64,000 nt of DNA from Petunia secreta (GCA_029990175.1 JARKIP010000053.1:18370001-18434000); one strand, 5' to 3'; shown: positions 50,101 through 61,225, counted from the first letter of the stretch. Numbers and translations are program-made. The notes: generated by a model not told the origin, from the sequence alone.

Positions 50101-50787
50101 TTTATTTATTCATTCTATTTATTTATTCAATTAATTAATTCTAATTAATTACTTATTTCTTTAATCAATTATATTTATTTACTTAACTAGTCAAATTATT
50201 ATTGCTTATCCCTCATCTAATTGAAATCATATAAATATTTATTTATCTAATTAAGTTATTTATCTATTTATTTATTTATCTAATTAATTAATTAATCGAT
50301 TATTACTTCTTTATCTAATCATCTACTAATTTATTTATTTAGCCCTTATTTATTTAATCAATCAATCGACCCTTATCTCATTATTCATGTAATTAATCTT
50401 AAGTTTTGTTCAAATATTGTCATAATCAATTTTTATCTTCTCTATATTATTCATTACCTATTTATTTTATTTAAAATTTATCCCAAACTAAATTTCAAGT
50501 AAAAATTCGTGAAAATCGCCGGATTAACCGCCTTTAGCGGACTTTCGAAAGTGCTCCCGTAATAAGGACCTTCTTTCGAATTTAATAGAACCACTTACCT
50601 AAGAATCTCTGAATTTAATTTAATTTCTTTTTAAATAAAAGTTAAATTGCACTCCTTAGTTAACTTAGGTTCCTAATAATCCTTAAATTAGGTGGCGACT
50701 CCAAAGAAACCCCTTGGAATCCCACTATGTTGAAATATTCCGAAACTTATCCTTTTCTAAAGAAAGGGTAATTTCTGGGGTTCAACA
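47182..50787 (+). repeat. Ogre 5' LTR, 3606 bp
   Basis: Starts tgttgacacccaatttcgtc and ends ggggttcaaca, giving TGTTGA/TCAACA inverted ends. A weak catatatacat TATA-like box lies at 47444. TTTA-rich low-complexity DNA fills about 49900-50480. A tggcgactcc box lies at 50693-50702, about 100 bp before the true PBS. ORFs in the LTR look like chance. Confidence 0.93.
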
Positions 50788-50790
50788 GCG

Positions 50791-50808
50791 TGGCGACTCC
50801 GCTGGGGA
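50791..50808 (+). other. Ogre primer binding site
   Basis: tggcgactccgctgggga, three bases after the LTR. It complements the 3' end of an arginine tRNA as described for Ogre elements; the tRNA identity is from memory of that literature. Confidence 0.9.
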
Positions 50809-51442
50809 TACACAAATGGTTCTAACCAAAAGGCTTTCACGAATTTGTTTGTTTGTATTGTTTGAGTTGTATGCCAATATTAGTATGCGTAGCTTATTTA
50901 ATAATTGTTGAAACTAGCATGATTATATCTACTGTTTATTTGCGAGCATGCTTAGTTAATTTAATTGATTGCTGTGTGTCACGAAAGCATGTCACTACAC
51001 CCTCTTTGCGCACATATAAACTGGCATTCCGTTCATATTTCCCCCACTCCTGGGAACCTCTTACATTTTCACCCCAAATATCCGCGAGGTGCGCCCATGC
51101 GCACCCGCACTTTCTTCCACTAAAGAACCCTTGTGACGAGTTGGTACACCGGCGGCCATCGTAGGAGTAATTCGACTGCGAGACCGCTTGCCACTCACCT
51201 GTTAGCCTCAACCGTTAACCCACTCTTAGAAAGAGATTAGGAGCATGCATGCATTTACACCTTAGTCTGGACCCGGTCCTTGGTACCGCCTCCATAGTTA
51301 GGAATCCGCCCTTATGTCAACGGGCTCTTGTAACCCGGTGACCCGCATATTATGTGTTTTGTGATAACGAATCTCCAGTCCCAGCCGAATTTTGAGCACA
51401 ATCAAATTTAGAAACTTTGTTTTCATTGTCTTGTAGGTTAAA
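50809..51442 (+). other. Ogre 5' leader
   Basis: Non-coding leader between PBS and ORF1. Small ORFs here have no recognisable product. Confidence 0.6.
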
Positions 51443-52774
51443 ATGGAACAGCAGTTTGACAAAATTTACATGGTTACTGAGATCCCAGAGAAGTTAAAGT
51501 TGTGGTGGGAAAGCTTTACTGATCGAGAGCAAGCAACAGTTCAGGAAAAACTAGGTAGAATGGTGGACTTGCTTTATTATGTCACCCCAAATCGCAATTT
51601 GGTTCAGGCTCTGATCCCGTTCTGGTGTCCGACACGAGCTGTTTTTAAATTCAAGGACTTTTAGCTGACACCCACTCTAGGGGAGATGGTTGGAATAACC
51701 GGTTTGAAATGTCAGGGCAGGGATATGATCTTCCCAAATCATCAAGGGGGAATGAAATTCCAGCAGAAGCTGGGGCTAGACAGAGATAATAGATTGGGTT
51801 TTGTTGACAGAGATTGGGTTCATTTAGATTATTTGTATACGAGGTTTGGAAGTAGGTGGGGTTACCGTGATTTCGGGACGGAGTTCGCTTGTAGTAAAGA
51901 GACTTGGGGGGAGAGGCGTGTGAGAGCTTTTGTGGTCGCTTTTTTGGGTGCCATAGTCTTCCCTGAAGAAAAAGGGCACATTAGAACATGTATTGGTTCA
52001 GTGGCTCATGCAATGTTTGACGGGATTAACAAGAACAAGGCCACCACAATTATTCCTATGATTCTAGCGGAAATATACCGGGCTCTAAATGAATGCAGAA
52101 GGGGTTCGAAATATTTCGAAGGTTGTAATCTTCTCCTTCAGGTATGGGCGATAGACCAAGTGTGCCATCGAAAACCCATGATGGATATCTGTAAAGGGTT
52201 AGATAGCCAGGAATTAACAAATCCTATTGCTACCCAAAACATAAGAACGAGATGGTGTGAAAAACCTGAAAGTTTTGAGGGATGGTATGATTTCTTAGCC
52301 TGCCTTACTGATAAGAAAGTAATGTGGAAGTTAACTTATGCTCCTGGAGATGAGATAGTGCTTAGGACTTCTAAGCGATACTATATTGAGTTGACTGGTT
52401 TAACTGGGCTTCAGCCTTATGCACCTTTGAGGGTCCTCCGTCAGTTTGGGATGGAGCAATTTATTCCCCTCTGTGCCGATATGTCAAAATCAGAAACTCG
52501 CTACAGCCTGCCGAATGCAATTCCAAGAATGAAAGAAATACTCGAAGATTGGAGGAATCTGCAAACAGTAAAAGTGTCAACAAAACACCAGAGCTGCACA
52601 CCAGAATATCTCGCCTGGATCAAAGAAGAGCGGCGCTTAGGTCTCAGTCCTCCAGGAAGAGTTGGCTATGAAGAAACTGACATGACGAAGAAAATGAGAC
52701 AGGCAAGGGCAGAAACCAGTCTTGATGCAACATCCGCTCCAACAAGCAAGAAGATGAAGCAAGCAGAAACATGA
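51443..52774 (+). pseudogene. Ogre ORF1 (DUF7745-like), one stop codon
   Basis: Accessory ORF upstream of gag, function unknown. About 443 codons from MEQQFDKIYMV, interrupted once by TAG at 51662-51664, just before LTPTLGEMVGITG; the frame is the same on both sides. Motifs include WWESFTDREQATVQEKLG, the FGTEFACSKETWGERRVRAF block, VFPEEKGHI, ILAEIYRALNECRRG, FEGCNLLLQVWAIDQV and WYDFLACLTDKKVMWKL. Such a block is familiar from plant 'DUF7745' proteins, a name I recall rather than can check. The C-terminus is basic (RQARAETS, SKKMKQAE). No membrane segment is visible. Confidence 0.8.
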
Positions 52775-52878
52775 TGCAGAACTTGGACAAATGGCAGTTT
52801 ATTTATTTACTTTTGATGTACTTTCTATTATGCTTTCTGTTGTTGTATTTTCACTTATTATGTAATGATGGTGTACTG

Positions 52879-52913
<35 letters not shown>

Positions 52914-53669
52914 AAAAGAAGGCAGGAAAGAATGAAAGGAGTTGATTACAATGATGCAGACTTGATGATGAAGATGAAGCAAAGAAAGCAGAATTCAGTC
53001 ATAATAGTGCACCTACACCGGCATGATGCAGTTGATCGGCAGAGTGACGGCTTTTATTTTAGTTTTGATGTATTCTCAATTATGTCTTTATATTTATTGT
53101 ATTTTTCATTTGTTATGTAAGGATTATGTATGAAGAAAAAAAAGAAAGAAAAAGAAAGAAAAGAAAAAAAAAAGAGAAAAAAGAAGAAAGAAAGAAAAAG
53201 AAAAAAAAAAGAAAAAGAAAGAAAGAAGAGGATGAAAGTATGATGTTATGTTATGAAAGGCAATTTTGTATCAACTTTATCTATTTTAATGAAATATCTT
53301 ACTCTAAATTTGAATTGCTCAAAAATGATTGTGACTATTTTTTCGTTATCATTTATTTGCGCGATTAGGCTCGCCTCTAGCACAAAGAGGCACCCTACAG
53401 GGTAGGACGCGTCCGCATTTTATTTTACGCACATTATTTGTGGTTGCCGCATGCCTAATTTATCGCCCGTTTTAAAATGCAAAAACGCTACGTGACGCGC
53501 GCTATGTGCTTACGTGCAAATTTTACCGACAACATGCAAACTAACACAGTTACCTTTTGAATTTTTCTTTTGTTTTGTTTATTCCCAGACAGAGGTTTGA
53601 TTTGTGCTGATTGAGCTGATCCAAAGACTTTCCTTTGCACATTGATATACACTTCAGAATTTCGACAAA
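52775..53669 (+). other. ORF1-gag spacer with duplicated poly(A)-ended trailers
   Basis: Two similar segments, about 52740-52909 and 52960-53160, each run from an aagatgaagcaa...catgatgcag block through ttttgatgta and tcatttgttatgtaa-like text into a purine tract: about 30 A at 52880-52909, and an A/G tract from about 53133 to 53232. The short ORF in the second tract is low-complexity. Confidence 0.75.
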
Positions 53670-56600
53670 ATGTCCGGTAATGATGATCAGCCTCCCGTCC
53701 TCAATGATAAGACTCTCGAAACTCCTGGATCTTCGAGGGGAAACATCCTCCTTGCTCAGGATGACCTTATTTTGAACCTGACCAAACAGATACAGATGCT
53801 GAGCGATGAGCTAGCAGCCATTAAAGGGCAAGCCCCTCAAAACATACCTTTAAATGCCAATCCTGTTCACAATATACCCACATACCAAAACAACCCACTT
53901 AATCAAACACCACCACCACAAAATCGCCCACAAGTTAGTCAAAATACCCCGCCCGCTCAGCAAAATGCCCAACCCGCTGGTTATCCTTCATATTATCCAT
54001 ATCCTAACGACCCCACTCCTCCTCACTACCAATATTTGCCTGCTAAAGACACTCCCCGTCCTCCACAATCTCAAGCGCCCATTCCTGTAGCCGTTGCTCC
54101 TCCAAACGCCAATGATCCAAGGCAGGGATATCCCGAGGCGTTATATTATGAGCATGACCCAAATGGGAAGAATGCGGACTTCACAGACTATCCGCCACAG
54201 AATGAAATGCCCACAGCTGTGGAAAAACAGGGAAGGACAAGCGAACAAGATGAGATAATCCAAGCAATGAAAGTCATGCAACAATCTATTAAGGACTTGC
54301 AGGTGACTAAGAAATGGCAAAGCACTTCATACCGCAGTCTTTATCTATTCCCGGACATTACTCCTCCTCCCGGTTTTAAAGTGCCAAAGTTTGACATGTA
54401 TAATGGTCATGGTGACCCATTTGCTCATTTAACCAAGTACCTCAATAGAAAGAGGGCGGCGGGAGGCAAAGAAGAACTTCTGATGGCTTACTTTAGTCAT
54501 AGTCTGGAAGGTATTGCTGCTGAATGGTTTGCCAGACAAGACATAAGCAAATGGCACGAGTTTGATGATATAGCTGGCGATTTCACAAAGCAGTTTGAAT
54601 ATAATGTGGCGATGGTCCCTGACCTCATAACATTGGCCAATTTGAAGAAGAAACCAACCGAAACTTTCAGGGAATACGCCTTGAGGTGGCGTGAACAGGC
54701 TGCACGGGTGCAACCCCCGATGACTGAGAGAGATATGGTGAAGTACTTTATTCGTGCTCAAGACGACTCATATTACATGCATATGCTTCCTATGATGGGT
54801 GCACCTTATGCTGAACTTCTCACAATAGGGGAGATGGTAGAAGAAGGCATCAAATCCGGTCGGATTGTGAGCTTTGCTGAAATGAAGTCAAGTGCTCAAA
54901 ATGCTCAAGCCAGCTCAAACAATGCTAGAAGAAGAGAGAAGAGGGAAGAAGTCGCAGCTGTTGCCGCAGACATTGACCGCCGCCCGGCTAGGAGGTTGAA
55001 CTTTGATAATCCACCAACCTACCCTACATACCCAAATGCACCTCCTCATTACCCAAATGCACCTCCTCATTACCCAAATATTCCTTCTCCTTACCCAAAT
55101 GCACCACCCCCAAATTATCCTAGTCACTATCAAATTCCTCCCGCTCCATATCCTGTCTATCAAGCACAACCTAGTTATTATCCACCACGAGCACCAGCAC
55201 CACAACAATACCCTCCTCGCCCACAAAATTACCAACCCCGTGCTCCTGTCCGTCCAAATACGCAAGGACCTAACCAAAGCTATGAGAGGAGAGCACCCAA
55301 AACCTATACTCCTATAGCCGAATCTTATGGTCAATTATTTGAAAGACTAAGAAACGCTGGAGCTGTGCAGCCTGTTCCTGACAATACTCCAAATCCTCCT
55401 CCAAGGTGGTATGATGTTAATAAGCATTGTGTTTATCATTCTGGGGCTGCGGGCCATGATGTGGAAAGGTGTTATGCCTTCAAGGATAGAGTGGAAGCTT
55501 TGATCAAATCAGGCACTATCCAGCTTACTGGAACTCAGCCTAATGTGCAAGATAATCCTCTTCCCGCCTATGGAAACAATGCTGTCAATGTCATTTCCCT
55601 TGAGGAGGGAGTCGATTTGAAAGGGACCATTGTTCCCGTTAGCAATGTGAGGGTTGCTAACGAGGCCAAAGTATCTGTGCAAGTTAGGGCTCCCATTCTG
55701 GTGCAAGCGGGTATCCCGAGGCCAACTGTCACTGTCATGCTTGCCTCACCCCTTCAATATGATAGCAAGAGGGTTCCTTGGAACTATTCTGAAGTGCCTA
55801 TCGGAAGTGGAAAGGTAACTGTTGCTGTTGCTGCTGCACAAGGCATGACCAGATCTGGTAGATTCTATACGCCTGAGGAGTTGGGTCGAGGCCTTAGGGA
55901 AAAGGAGGGCGTTGTAAGAAGAGTGACTGACACCGAAGCTGAGGACTTTTGGAGGAAAATGCAGTCAAAGGAATACTCTATTCTGGAGCACCTAAAGAAT
56001 ACTCCTTCCCGCATATCCATTATGGCTTTGCTGATGAGCTCTGAAACGCATAGAAATGCATTGCTAAAAGTGCTCAAGGAAGCAGAGGTGCCCGCTGAGA
56101 CCACGGGTGAGAGCTTGGCCGTCTTGGTTGGCCAAATCGTAGAACCTCACAAGGTGTCCTTCTTCAAAGAAGAGCTTCTACCCGAGGGTCTCGGACACAA
56201 CAAAGCCTTGCATATTGTTGTCAAATGTAGGGATAAATTTGTTGGACGGGTACTGATCGACGGTGGTTCCGGGCTCAATATATGCCCGTTGGCAACTCTG
56301 AAGGAGCTTGGAATTGACGCTGGCAAAATTAGACAGAGCAATGTGAAAGCAAGGGCTTTTGATGGGGCTCAAAGGTGCACCTTTGGAGAGATTGATCTTG
56401 ATCTGCAGATAGGTCCTGTGAACTTCTCTGTGGAGTTTCAGGTATTCGACATCCCGTCTACCTATAACATGCTGTTAGGAAGACCTTGGATCCACATGGC
56501 CGGAGCCGTCCCTTCCACTTTGCATCAAAGTGTGATGTTTATATGGGATAATGAAGAAGTAGTGGTCAAGGGCGAGGGAAACAGCCCCACGCATGCTAGC

Positions 56601-57122
56601 ACCACGATTCCTATGGTGGACAACGCCGCAGAGCTTGATGGAACCACTTTCCACACGGTTGAGCTAATGAATGTGACCCGAGCATCTAAGGATGATTCGA
56701 AGAAAGGTACCCTACCCAGAGTCCCCAAGATGATTGCTGTGGAAATGTTGAAAAATGGTTTCAAACCTGGTTCGGGATTGGGAGCAAATCTGAACGGCAT
56801 TACTGAACCCATCTGCTTACCCAAGAATCTGGGTACCTTTGGCTTGGGTTACTGTCCCACCAAAAAGGAGATTGAGAAGGCCAAAAGGAAACCAGCCATT
56901 GCCATGCCAGAACCCTTTCCTTCCTTGTACCAGTCATTTGTCAAGGCACCGGAAGTCATTATACCGGATCTGATAGAGGGAGTTGGCAATTTGTTTCTGA
57001 GTGATGATTTGGAATGCGATGTTATTATTGAAGACTGTGCGGAGGAGTCACCTGTGCAAAATGTTGAGGCAAAGGATCCGATGGCCAATTGGACCTGTGT
57101 CCCAGTGGAAGAGACCTGGTGA
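53670..57122 (+). CDS. Ogre gag-protease polyprotein
   Basis: Open for 1150 codons from an ATG that follows the spacer. Residues 30-60 form a short coiled coil (ILAQDDLILNLTKQIQML in part) and 65-170 a Pro/Asn/Gln-rich linker. The capsid domain is at about 230-380 (FKVPKFDMYNGHGDP, GIAAEWFARQD, NLKKKPTETFREYALRWREQ). A Pro/Tyr-rich repeat tract follows (470-560). The knuckle at about residue 587 is CX2HX5HX4C (CVYHSGAAGHDVERC). The aspartic protease carries LIDGGSGLNICP near 864 and LLGRPWIHMAGAVPSTLHQ. A G-patch-like segment is at about 1023-1055 (NGFKPGSGLG, PICLPKNLGTFGLGY). The annotated stop TGA at 57120-57122 lies inside the predicted intron, so the spliced product continues into pol. 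Confidence 0.93.
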   Translation: MSGNDDQPPVLNDKTLETPGSSRGNILLAQDDLILNLTKQIQMLSDELAAIKGQAPQNIPLNANPVHNIPTYQNNPLNQTPPPQNRPQVSQNTPPAQQNAQPAGYPSYYPYPNDPTPPHYQYLPAKDTPRPPQSQAPIPVAVAPPNANDPRQGYPEALYYEHDPNGKNADFTDYPPQNEMPTAVEKQGRTSEQDEIIQAMKVMQQSIKDLQVTKKWQSTSYRSLYLFPDITPPPGFKVPKFDMYNGHGDPFAHLTKYLNRKRAAGGKEELLMAYFSHSLEGIAAEWFARQDISKWHEFDDIAGDFTKQFEYNVAMVPDLITLANLKKKPTETFREYALRWREQAARVQPPMTERDMVKYFIRAQDDSYYMHMLPMMGAPYAELLTIGEMVEEGIKSGRIVSFAEMKSSAQNAQASSNNARRREKREEVAAVAADIDRRPARRLNFDNPPTYPTYPNAPPHYPNAPPHYPNIPSPYPNAPPPNYPSHYQIPPAPYPVYQAQPSYYPPRAPAPQQYPPRPQNYQPRAPVRPNTQGPNQSYERRAPKTYTPIAESYGQLFERLRNAGAVQPVPDNTPNPPPRWYDVNKHCVYHSGAAGHDVERCYAFKDRVEALIKSGTIQLTGTQPNVQDNPLPAYGNNAVNVISLEEGVDLKGTIVPVSNVRVANEAKVSVQVRAPILVQAGIPRPTVTVMLASPLQYDSKRVPWNYSEVPIGSGKVTVAVAAAQGMTRSGRFYTPEELGRGLREKEGVVRRVTDTEAEDFWRKMQSKEYSILEHLKNTPSRISIMALLMSSETHRNALLKVLKEAEVPAETTGESLAVLVGQIVEPHKVSFFKEELLPEGLGHNKALHIVVKCRDKFVGRVLIDGGSGLNICPLATLKELGIDAGKIRQSNVKARAFDGAQRCTFGEIDLDLQIGPVNFSVEFQVFDIPSTYNMLLGRPWIHMAGAVPSTLHQSVMFIWDNEEVVVKGEGNSPTHASTTIPMVDNAAELDGTTFHTVELMNVTRASKDDSKKGTLPRVPKMIAVEMLKNGFKPGSGLGANLNGITEPICLPKNLGTFGLGYCPTKKEIEKAKRKPAIAMPEPFPSLYQSFVKAPEVIIPDLIEGVGNLFLSDDLECDVIIEDCAEESPVQNVEAKDPMANWTCVPVEETW

Positions 57123-57371
57123 ATGAACTCAACAGTTTATTTTGGCGTCACAGTCAGATTGAGGCCCTGAACTGTGTTTCGTTTTTGGTTTACGTTTATG
57201 TCTTTTCAAAATAATCTGTTTACATTCTGCATGTTTTACTTTAATGTATGCCTCCCTAAACTAGATTTTTGAAACAAATAAAATGCATTGCATTCTCCCT
57301 ACTATTATTTTGATATGCTTTAATTATTTACTTTATTTTACGCTTTTGATTAATGTTCGTTTCTGTTTCAG
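57119..57371 (+). other. predicted intron between protease and RT
   Basis: Donor ctg|gtgaat at 57118/57119, acceptor ttctgtttcag at 57361-57371, 253 nt. Splicing removes the gag-protease stop and joins the codon split after its second base to the pol frame, which is open from 57373. An intron at this position is an established Ogre feature. Confidence 0.82.
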
Positions 57372-60300
57372 CTTCCCACTTAACAAAACTGCCGAAACTT
57401 TGATTGTGACATATAATGAAACAACTGAACAAACCGGTACTGATGCATTGAGTATTGGGGAGTTTGATGAAGATTTTGTTCCTGATGAAATAACAAGAGA
57501 ATTGGATCAATTTGAGAACAAACCAAAGCCTAACTTGGAAGAAACTGAGTCAATCAATTTGGGGACTTCAGAAGATGTTAGAGAAACCAGAATCAGTGTT
57601 CATTTGACCTCGGAAGAAAGAAGAGCTTATATTGAACTATTGAACGAGTACCGAGACATCTTTGCATGGTCTTATGAAGATATGCCCGGTTTGAGTACCG
57701 ATCTTGTCACTCACAAGTTGCCAACTGATCTTTCATTTCCTCCTGTTAAGCAAAAGAAGAGAAACTTCAAAACTTCCACAAGCAAACAAATATTGGAAGA
57801 AGTGCAAAAGCAATTGACCGCTAAGGTAATTCGATCTCTCAAATATCCCACTTGGTTAGCAAATATTGTGCCGGTGCCCAAGAAGGACGGAAAGGTTAGA
57901 GTTTGTGTTGATTATCGTGATCTCAACAAAGCAAGTCCAAAGGATGATTTTCCATTGCCAAATATTCATATCCTTATTGATAGCTGTGCAAAACATGAGC
58001 TTCAGTCTTTTGTCGATTGTTTTGCCGGTTATCACCAGATCCTGATGGATGAAGATGATGCTGAAAAGACCGCCTTCATCACGCCTTGGGGTGTGTTTTG
58101 TTATAGAGTTATGCCTTTCGGTTTGAAGAATGCCGGGGCAACATATATGAGAGCAATGACAACTCTTTTCCATGATATGATTCACAAAGAGATTGAAGTC
58201 TATGTAGATGATGTTGTTATCAAGTCAAAGAAGAAAGAAGAGCATTTGACCGATTTGAGAAAGTTCTTCAACCGCCTTCGGCGGTATAACTTGAAGCTTA
58301 ATCCTGCGAAATGTGCCTTTGGTGTTCCTGCCGGTAAGATGTTGGGTTTCATTGTAAGCCGTAGGGGTATAGAATTGGATCCGTCTAAAATCAAGACTAT
58401 CCAAAACTTGCCTCCTCCAAAGAGCCGGAAGGATGTGATGAGCTTTCTTGGCCGCTTGAACTACATAAGCCGCTTCATTGCACAATCCACGGTTATTTGT
58501 GAACCCATAATCAAGTTGTTGAAGAAAGATGCTGTTATTGAGTGGACGGAAGATTGTCAAAAGGCTTTTGATAGGATCAAGGAGTATCTATCTAATCCGC
58601 CTGTGTTAGTTCCTCCTGAACCCGGAAGACCATTGATCTTATATTTGTCTGTCTCGGAAAATGCATTTGGATGTGTCTTGGGGCAACATGACAAGACCGG
58701 GAAGAAAGAACAAGCCATTTATTATCTAAGCAAGAAGTTCACCCCTTATGAAGCCAGGTACACTCTCCTGGAGCGAACTTGTTGCGCCTTAACTTGGACT
58801 GCACAAAGGTTAAGGCACTATCTTTCATCGTATACAACTTATCTTATCTCGAGGATGGATCCTTTGAAGTACATCTTCCAAAAGCCGATGCCTACGGGAA
58901 AATTAGCAAAATGGCAGATTCTGTTAAGTGAATTTGACATAGTTTATGTCACCCAAAAGGCGGTAAAGGCACAAGCATTGGCAGATCATTTAGCTAAAAA
59001 TCCTGTTGATGACAACTATGAACCATTGAGAACTTACTTTCCCGATGAAGAGGTTTTGTTTCTGGGTGAAGACATCTCTTCCGAATATGATGGTTGGCGT
59101 CTTTTCTTTGACGGAGCAGCAAATTTCAAAGGTGTTGGTATTGGAGCTGTCTTAATTTCTGAAACGGGTCAGCATTACCCTGTTTCGGCCAAGCTCAGAT
59201 TTCCATGCACTAACAATATGGCTGAATATGAAGCATGCATTTTGGGTCTTCGATTGGCAGTTGATATGAATATTCAAGAACTTCTAGTGATTGGAGATTC
59301 TGACTTGCTGATTCACCAAGTACAGGGCGAGTGGAACACCAAAAATGCAAAGATTCTTCCTTATTTGCGTTGTGTCAAGGAATTGTGCAAAAGGTTCGCA
59401 AAGATAGAGTTCAAGCATGTTCCGAGGCTTCAAAATGAGTTTGCCGATGCTTTGGCAACTTTATCTTCCATGATCCAACATCCTGACAAGAATTATATTG
59501 ATCCTATCGAAATTGAATTGCATGATAGGCCAGCTTATTGTTTTCAAGTTGAGGAAGAACGGGATGGACATCCATGGTATTTTGATATCAAGAATTATCT
59601 CAAGGTTGGGAGTTATCCTGAAAATGCAACAAGTGTCCAAAGGAAGAGCATCCGGAGGTTAGCAAATCAATTCTTTCTAAGCGGTGAAATCCTATATAGG
59701 AGGACCCCGGACTTAGGACTCTTAAGATGTGTTGATGCAGTTGAAGCAAATAAATTGCTTACGGAAGTGCATGCGGGAGTTTGTGGGCCGCATATGAATG
59801 GTTTTGTATTGGCAAAGAAGATCTTGAGAGCCGGTTATTTTTGGCTAATTATGGAAACTGATTGTGTGCAGTTTGTACGGAAATGCCATCAATGTCAAAT
59901 TCACGGAGATATGATCAAAAGACCTCCTTCCGAACTTCATGCAATGAGTTCTCCCTGGCCTTTTGTTGCTTGGGGAATGGATGTTATTGGTCCTATTGAA
60001 CCGGCCGCTTCAAATGGACATCGCTTTATTTTAGTGGCTATTGATTACTTCACCAAGTGGGTGGAAGCAACTTCTCACAAGTCTGTAACCAAGAAAGTGG
60101 TGTCAGATTTCGTGCGCAACAATATCATTTGTAGATTCGGAGTTCCTGAATCAATCATCACTGATAATGGTGCAAACTTGAATAGTGATTTGATGAGAGC
60201 GACTTGTGAGAGTTTCAAGGTTACTCATCGCAATTCTACTGCATATCGTCCTCAAATGAATGGAGCTGTTGAAGCGGCGAATAAGAACATCAAGCGTATT

Positions 60301-60822
60301 CTTCGCAAGATGATTGATAATTATAGAGATTGGCATGAAAAGTTGCCATTTGCACTTCTTGGGTACCGCACCACCACTAGAACTTCAACTGGGGCAACTC
60401 CCTATCTTTTGGTGTATGGCACAGAAGCAGTCTTACCCGCGGAGGTAGAAATTCCTTCCTTGAGAATCATTCAAGAAGCTGAATTGGAAAACGCTGAATG
60501 GGTGAAGATCAGATGTGAACAATTGATGCTTATTGATGAGAAAAGAATGAATGCAATTTGTCATGGGCAACTTTACCAAAATCGCATGATCAAGTCTTTT
60601 GGCAAGAAAGTGAGAGTGAGAGACTTTAAACCGGGGCAATTGGTGTTAAAGAAGATCTTTCCTAATCAAGAAGAAGCAAGGGGCAAATTTGCACCGAATT
60701 GGCAAGGTCCATATGTGGTTCATCGGGTTTTATCCGGAGGAGCACTGATTCTGGCAGAAATGGATGGTCAAGTTTGGCCAAAAGCAATCAACGCAGACGC
60801 CGTCAAAAGATACTATGTTTGA
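57372..60822 (+). CDS. Ogre RT, RNase H, archaeal-type RNase H, integrase
   Basis: Open for about 1150 codons; an ATG at 57283 lies in the intron and is not the likely start. RT shows VCVDYRDLNKASPKDDFPLP, VDCFAGYHQI, VMPFGLKNAGATYMR and the YVDD box at 58201. The first RNase H (58640-59010) reads LSVSENAFG where an Asp is expected, keeps TLLERTCCALTW, and may be inactive. The second RNase H (59095-59475) has Asp in FFDGAANFKG, Glu in NNMAEYEACILGLRLA, Asp in VIGDSDLL and Asp in NEFADALATL. Integrase has the zinc site HAGVCGPHMNG / CHQCQIHG, then Asp in WGMDVIGPI, Asp in ITDNGANL, Glu in NGAVEAANKN. It ends WQGPYVVHRVL ... VKRYYV. All catalytic residues except in the first RNase H are present. 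Confidence 0.95.
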
Positions 60823-60870
60823 GGCAATCGCAAGTTAGCATGGTTTTGAATGTAATCTTTGATGTAATGC

Positions 60871-60914
60871 GAACTACGCGTGACCTGAGTCCCAAGGTGG
60901 GATACGTAGTAACT
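60871..60914 (+). repeat. two-stem hairpin motif, copy 1
   Basis: gaactacgcgtgacctgagt then cccaaggtgggatacgtagt. Outer stem actacg/cgtagt, inner stem tccca/tggga with a 3-nt loop. Confidence 0.75.
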
Positions 60915-60975
60915 CACATAGAGTTTGGTTGCATTGATATAAGAATTTCCCCTATTTCCTCTTTTATGTAAGTTT

Positions 60976-61022
60976 GAACTACTTCTGACCTGATTCCTGG
61001 AATGGCAACAGGATAAGTAGGC
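60976..61022 (+). repeat. two-stem hairpin motif, copy 2
   Basis: gaactacttctgacctgatt start and ggataagtaggc end. Outer stem ctact/agtag, inner stem tcct/agga: both stems differ from copy 1 but stay paired. Confidence 0.72.
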
Positions 61023-61090
61023 AATCCCCGTCGGATTCGGTCAAAATATTGTAACGCTTTAGGCTTGTTTATCTTTTATGATGTAATGCC

Positions 61091-61140
61091 GAACTATGCA
61101 TCTAGGCAGATGTGTGGATTTTCCAATTCGGATACGGCTT
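61091..61140 (+). repeat. hairpin motif, degenerate copy 3
   Basis: gaactatgca start after atgtaatgcc, ggatacgg end. The outer stem is not kept; the inner tcc/gga is weak. Confidence 0.45.
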
Positions 61141-61184
61141 CGTACTTAGATTGCCATATCTTCCCAAAAAATCTTATGTAAGCA

Positions 61185-61225
61185 GAACTACGCACGGTCT
61201 GATTCCCGTGGAGGGATACGTAGGC
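61185..61225 (+). repeat. two-stem hairpin motif, copy 4
   Basis: gaactacgcacggtctgatt start, gggatacgtaggc end. Outer stem ctacg/cgtag, inner stem tccc/ggga. Confidence 0.72.

Noticed and set aside
53126..53368. 80-codon Lys/Glu-rich ORF
   Set aside because: Translation of an A/G-rich tract in the ORF1-gag spacer.
57283..57371. ATG-initiated N-terminal extension of the Ogre pol ORF
   Set aside because: It falls inside the predicted intron and reads as a hydrophobic AT-rich stretch; splicing explains the frame better.
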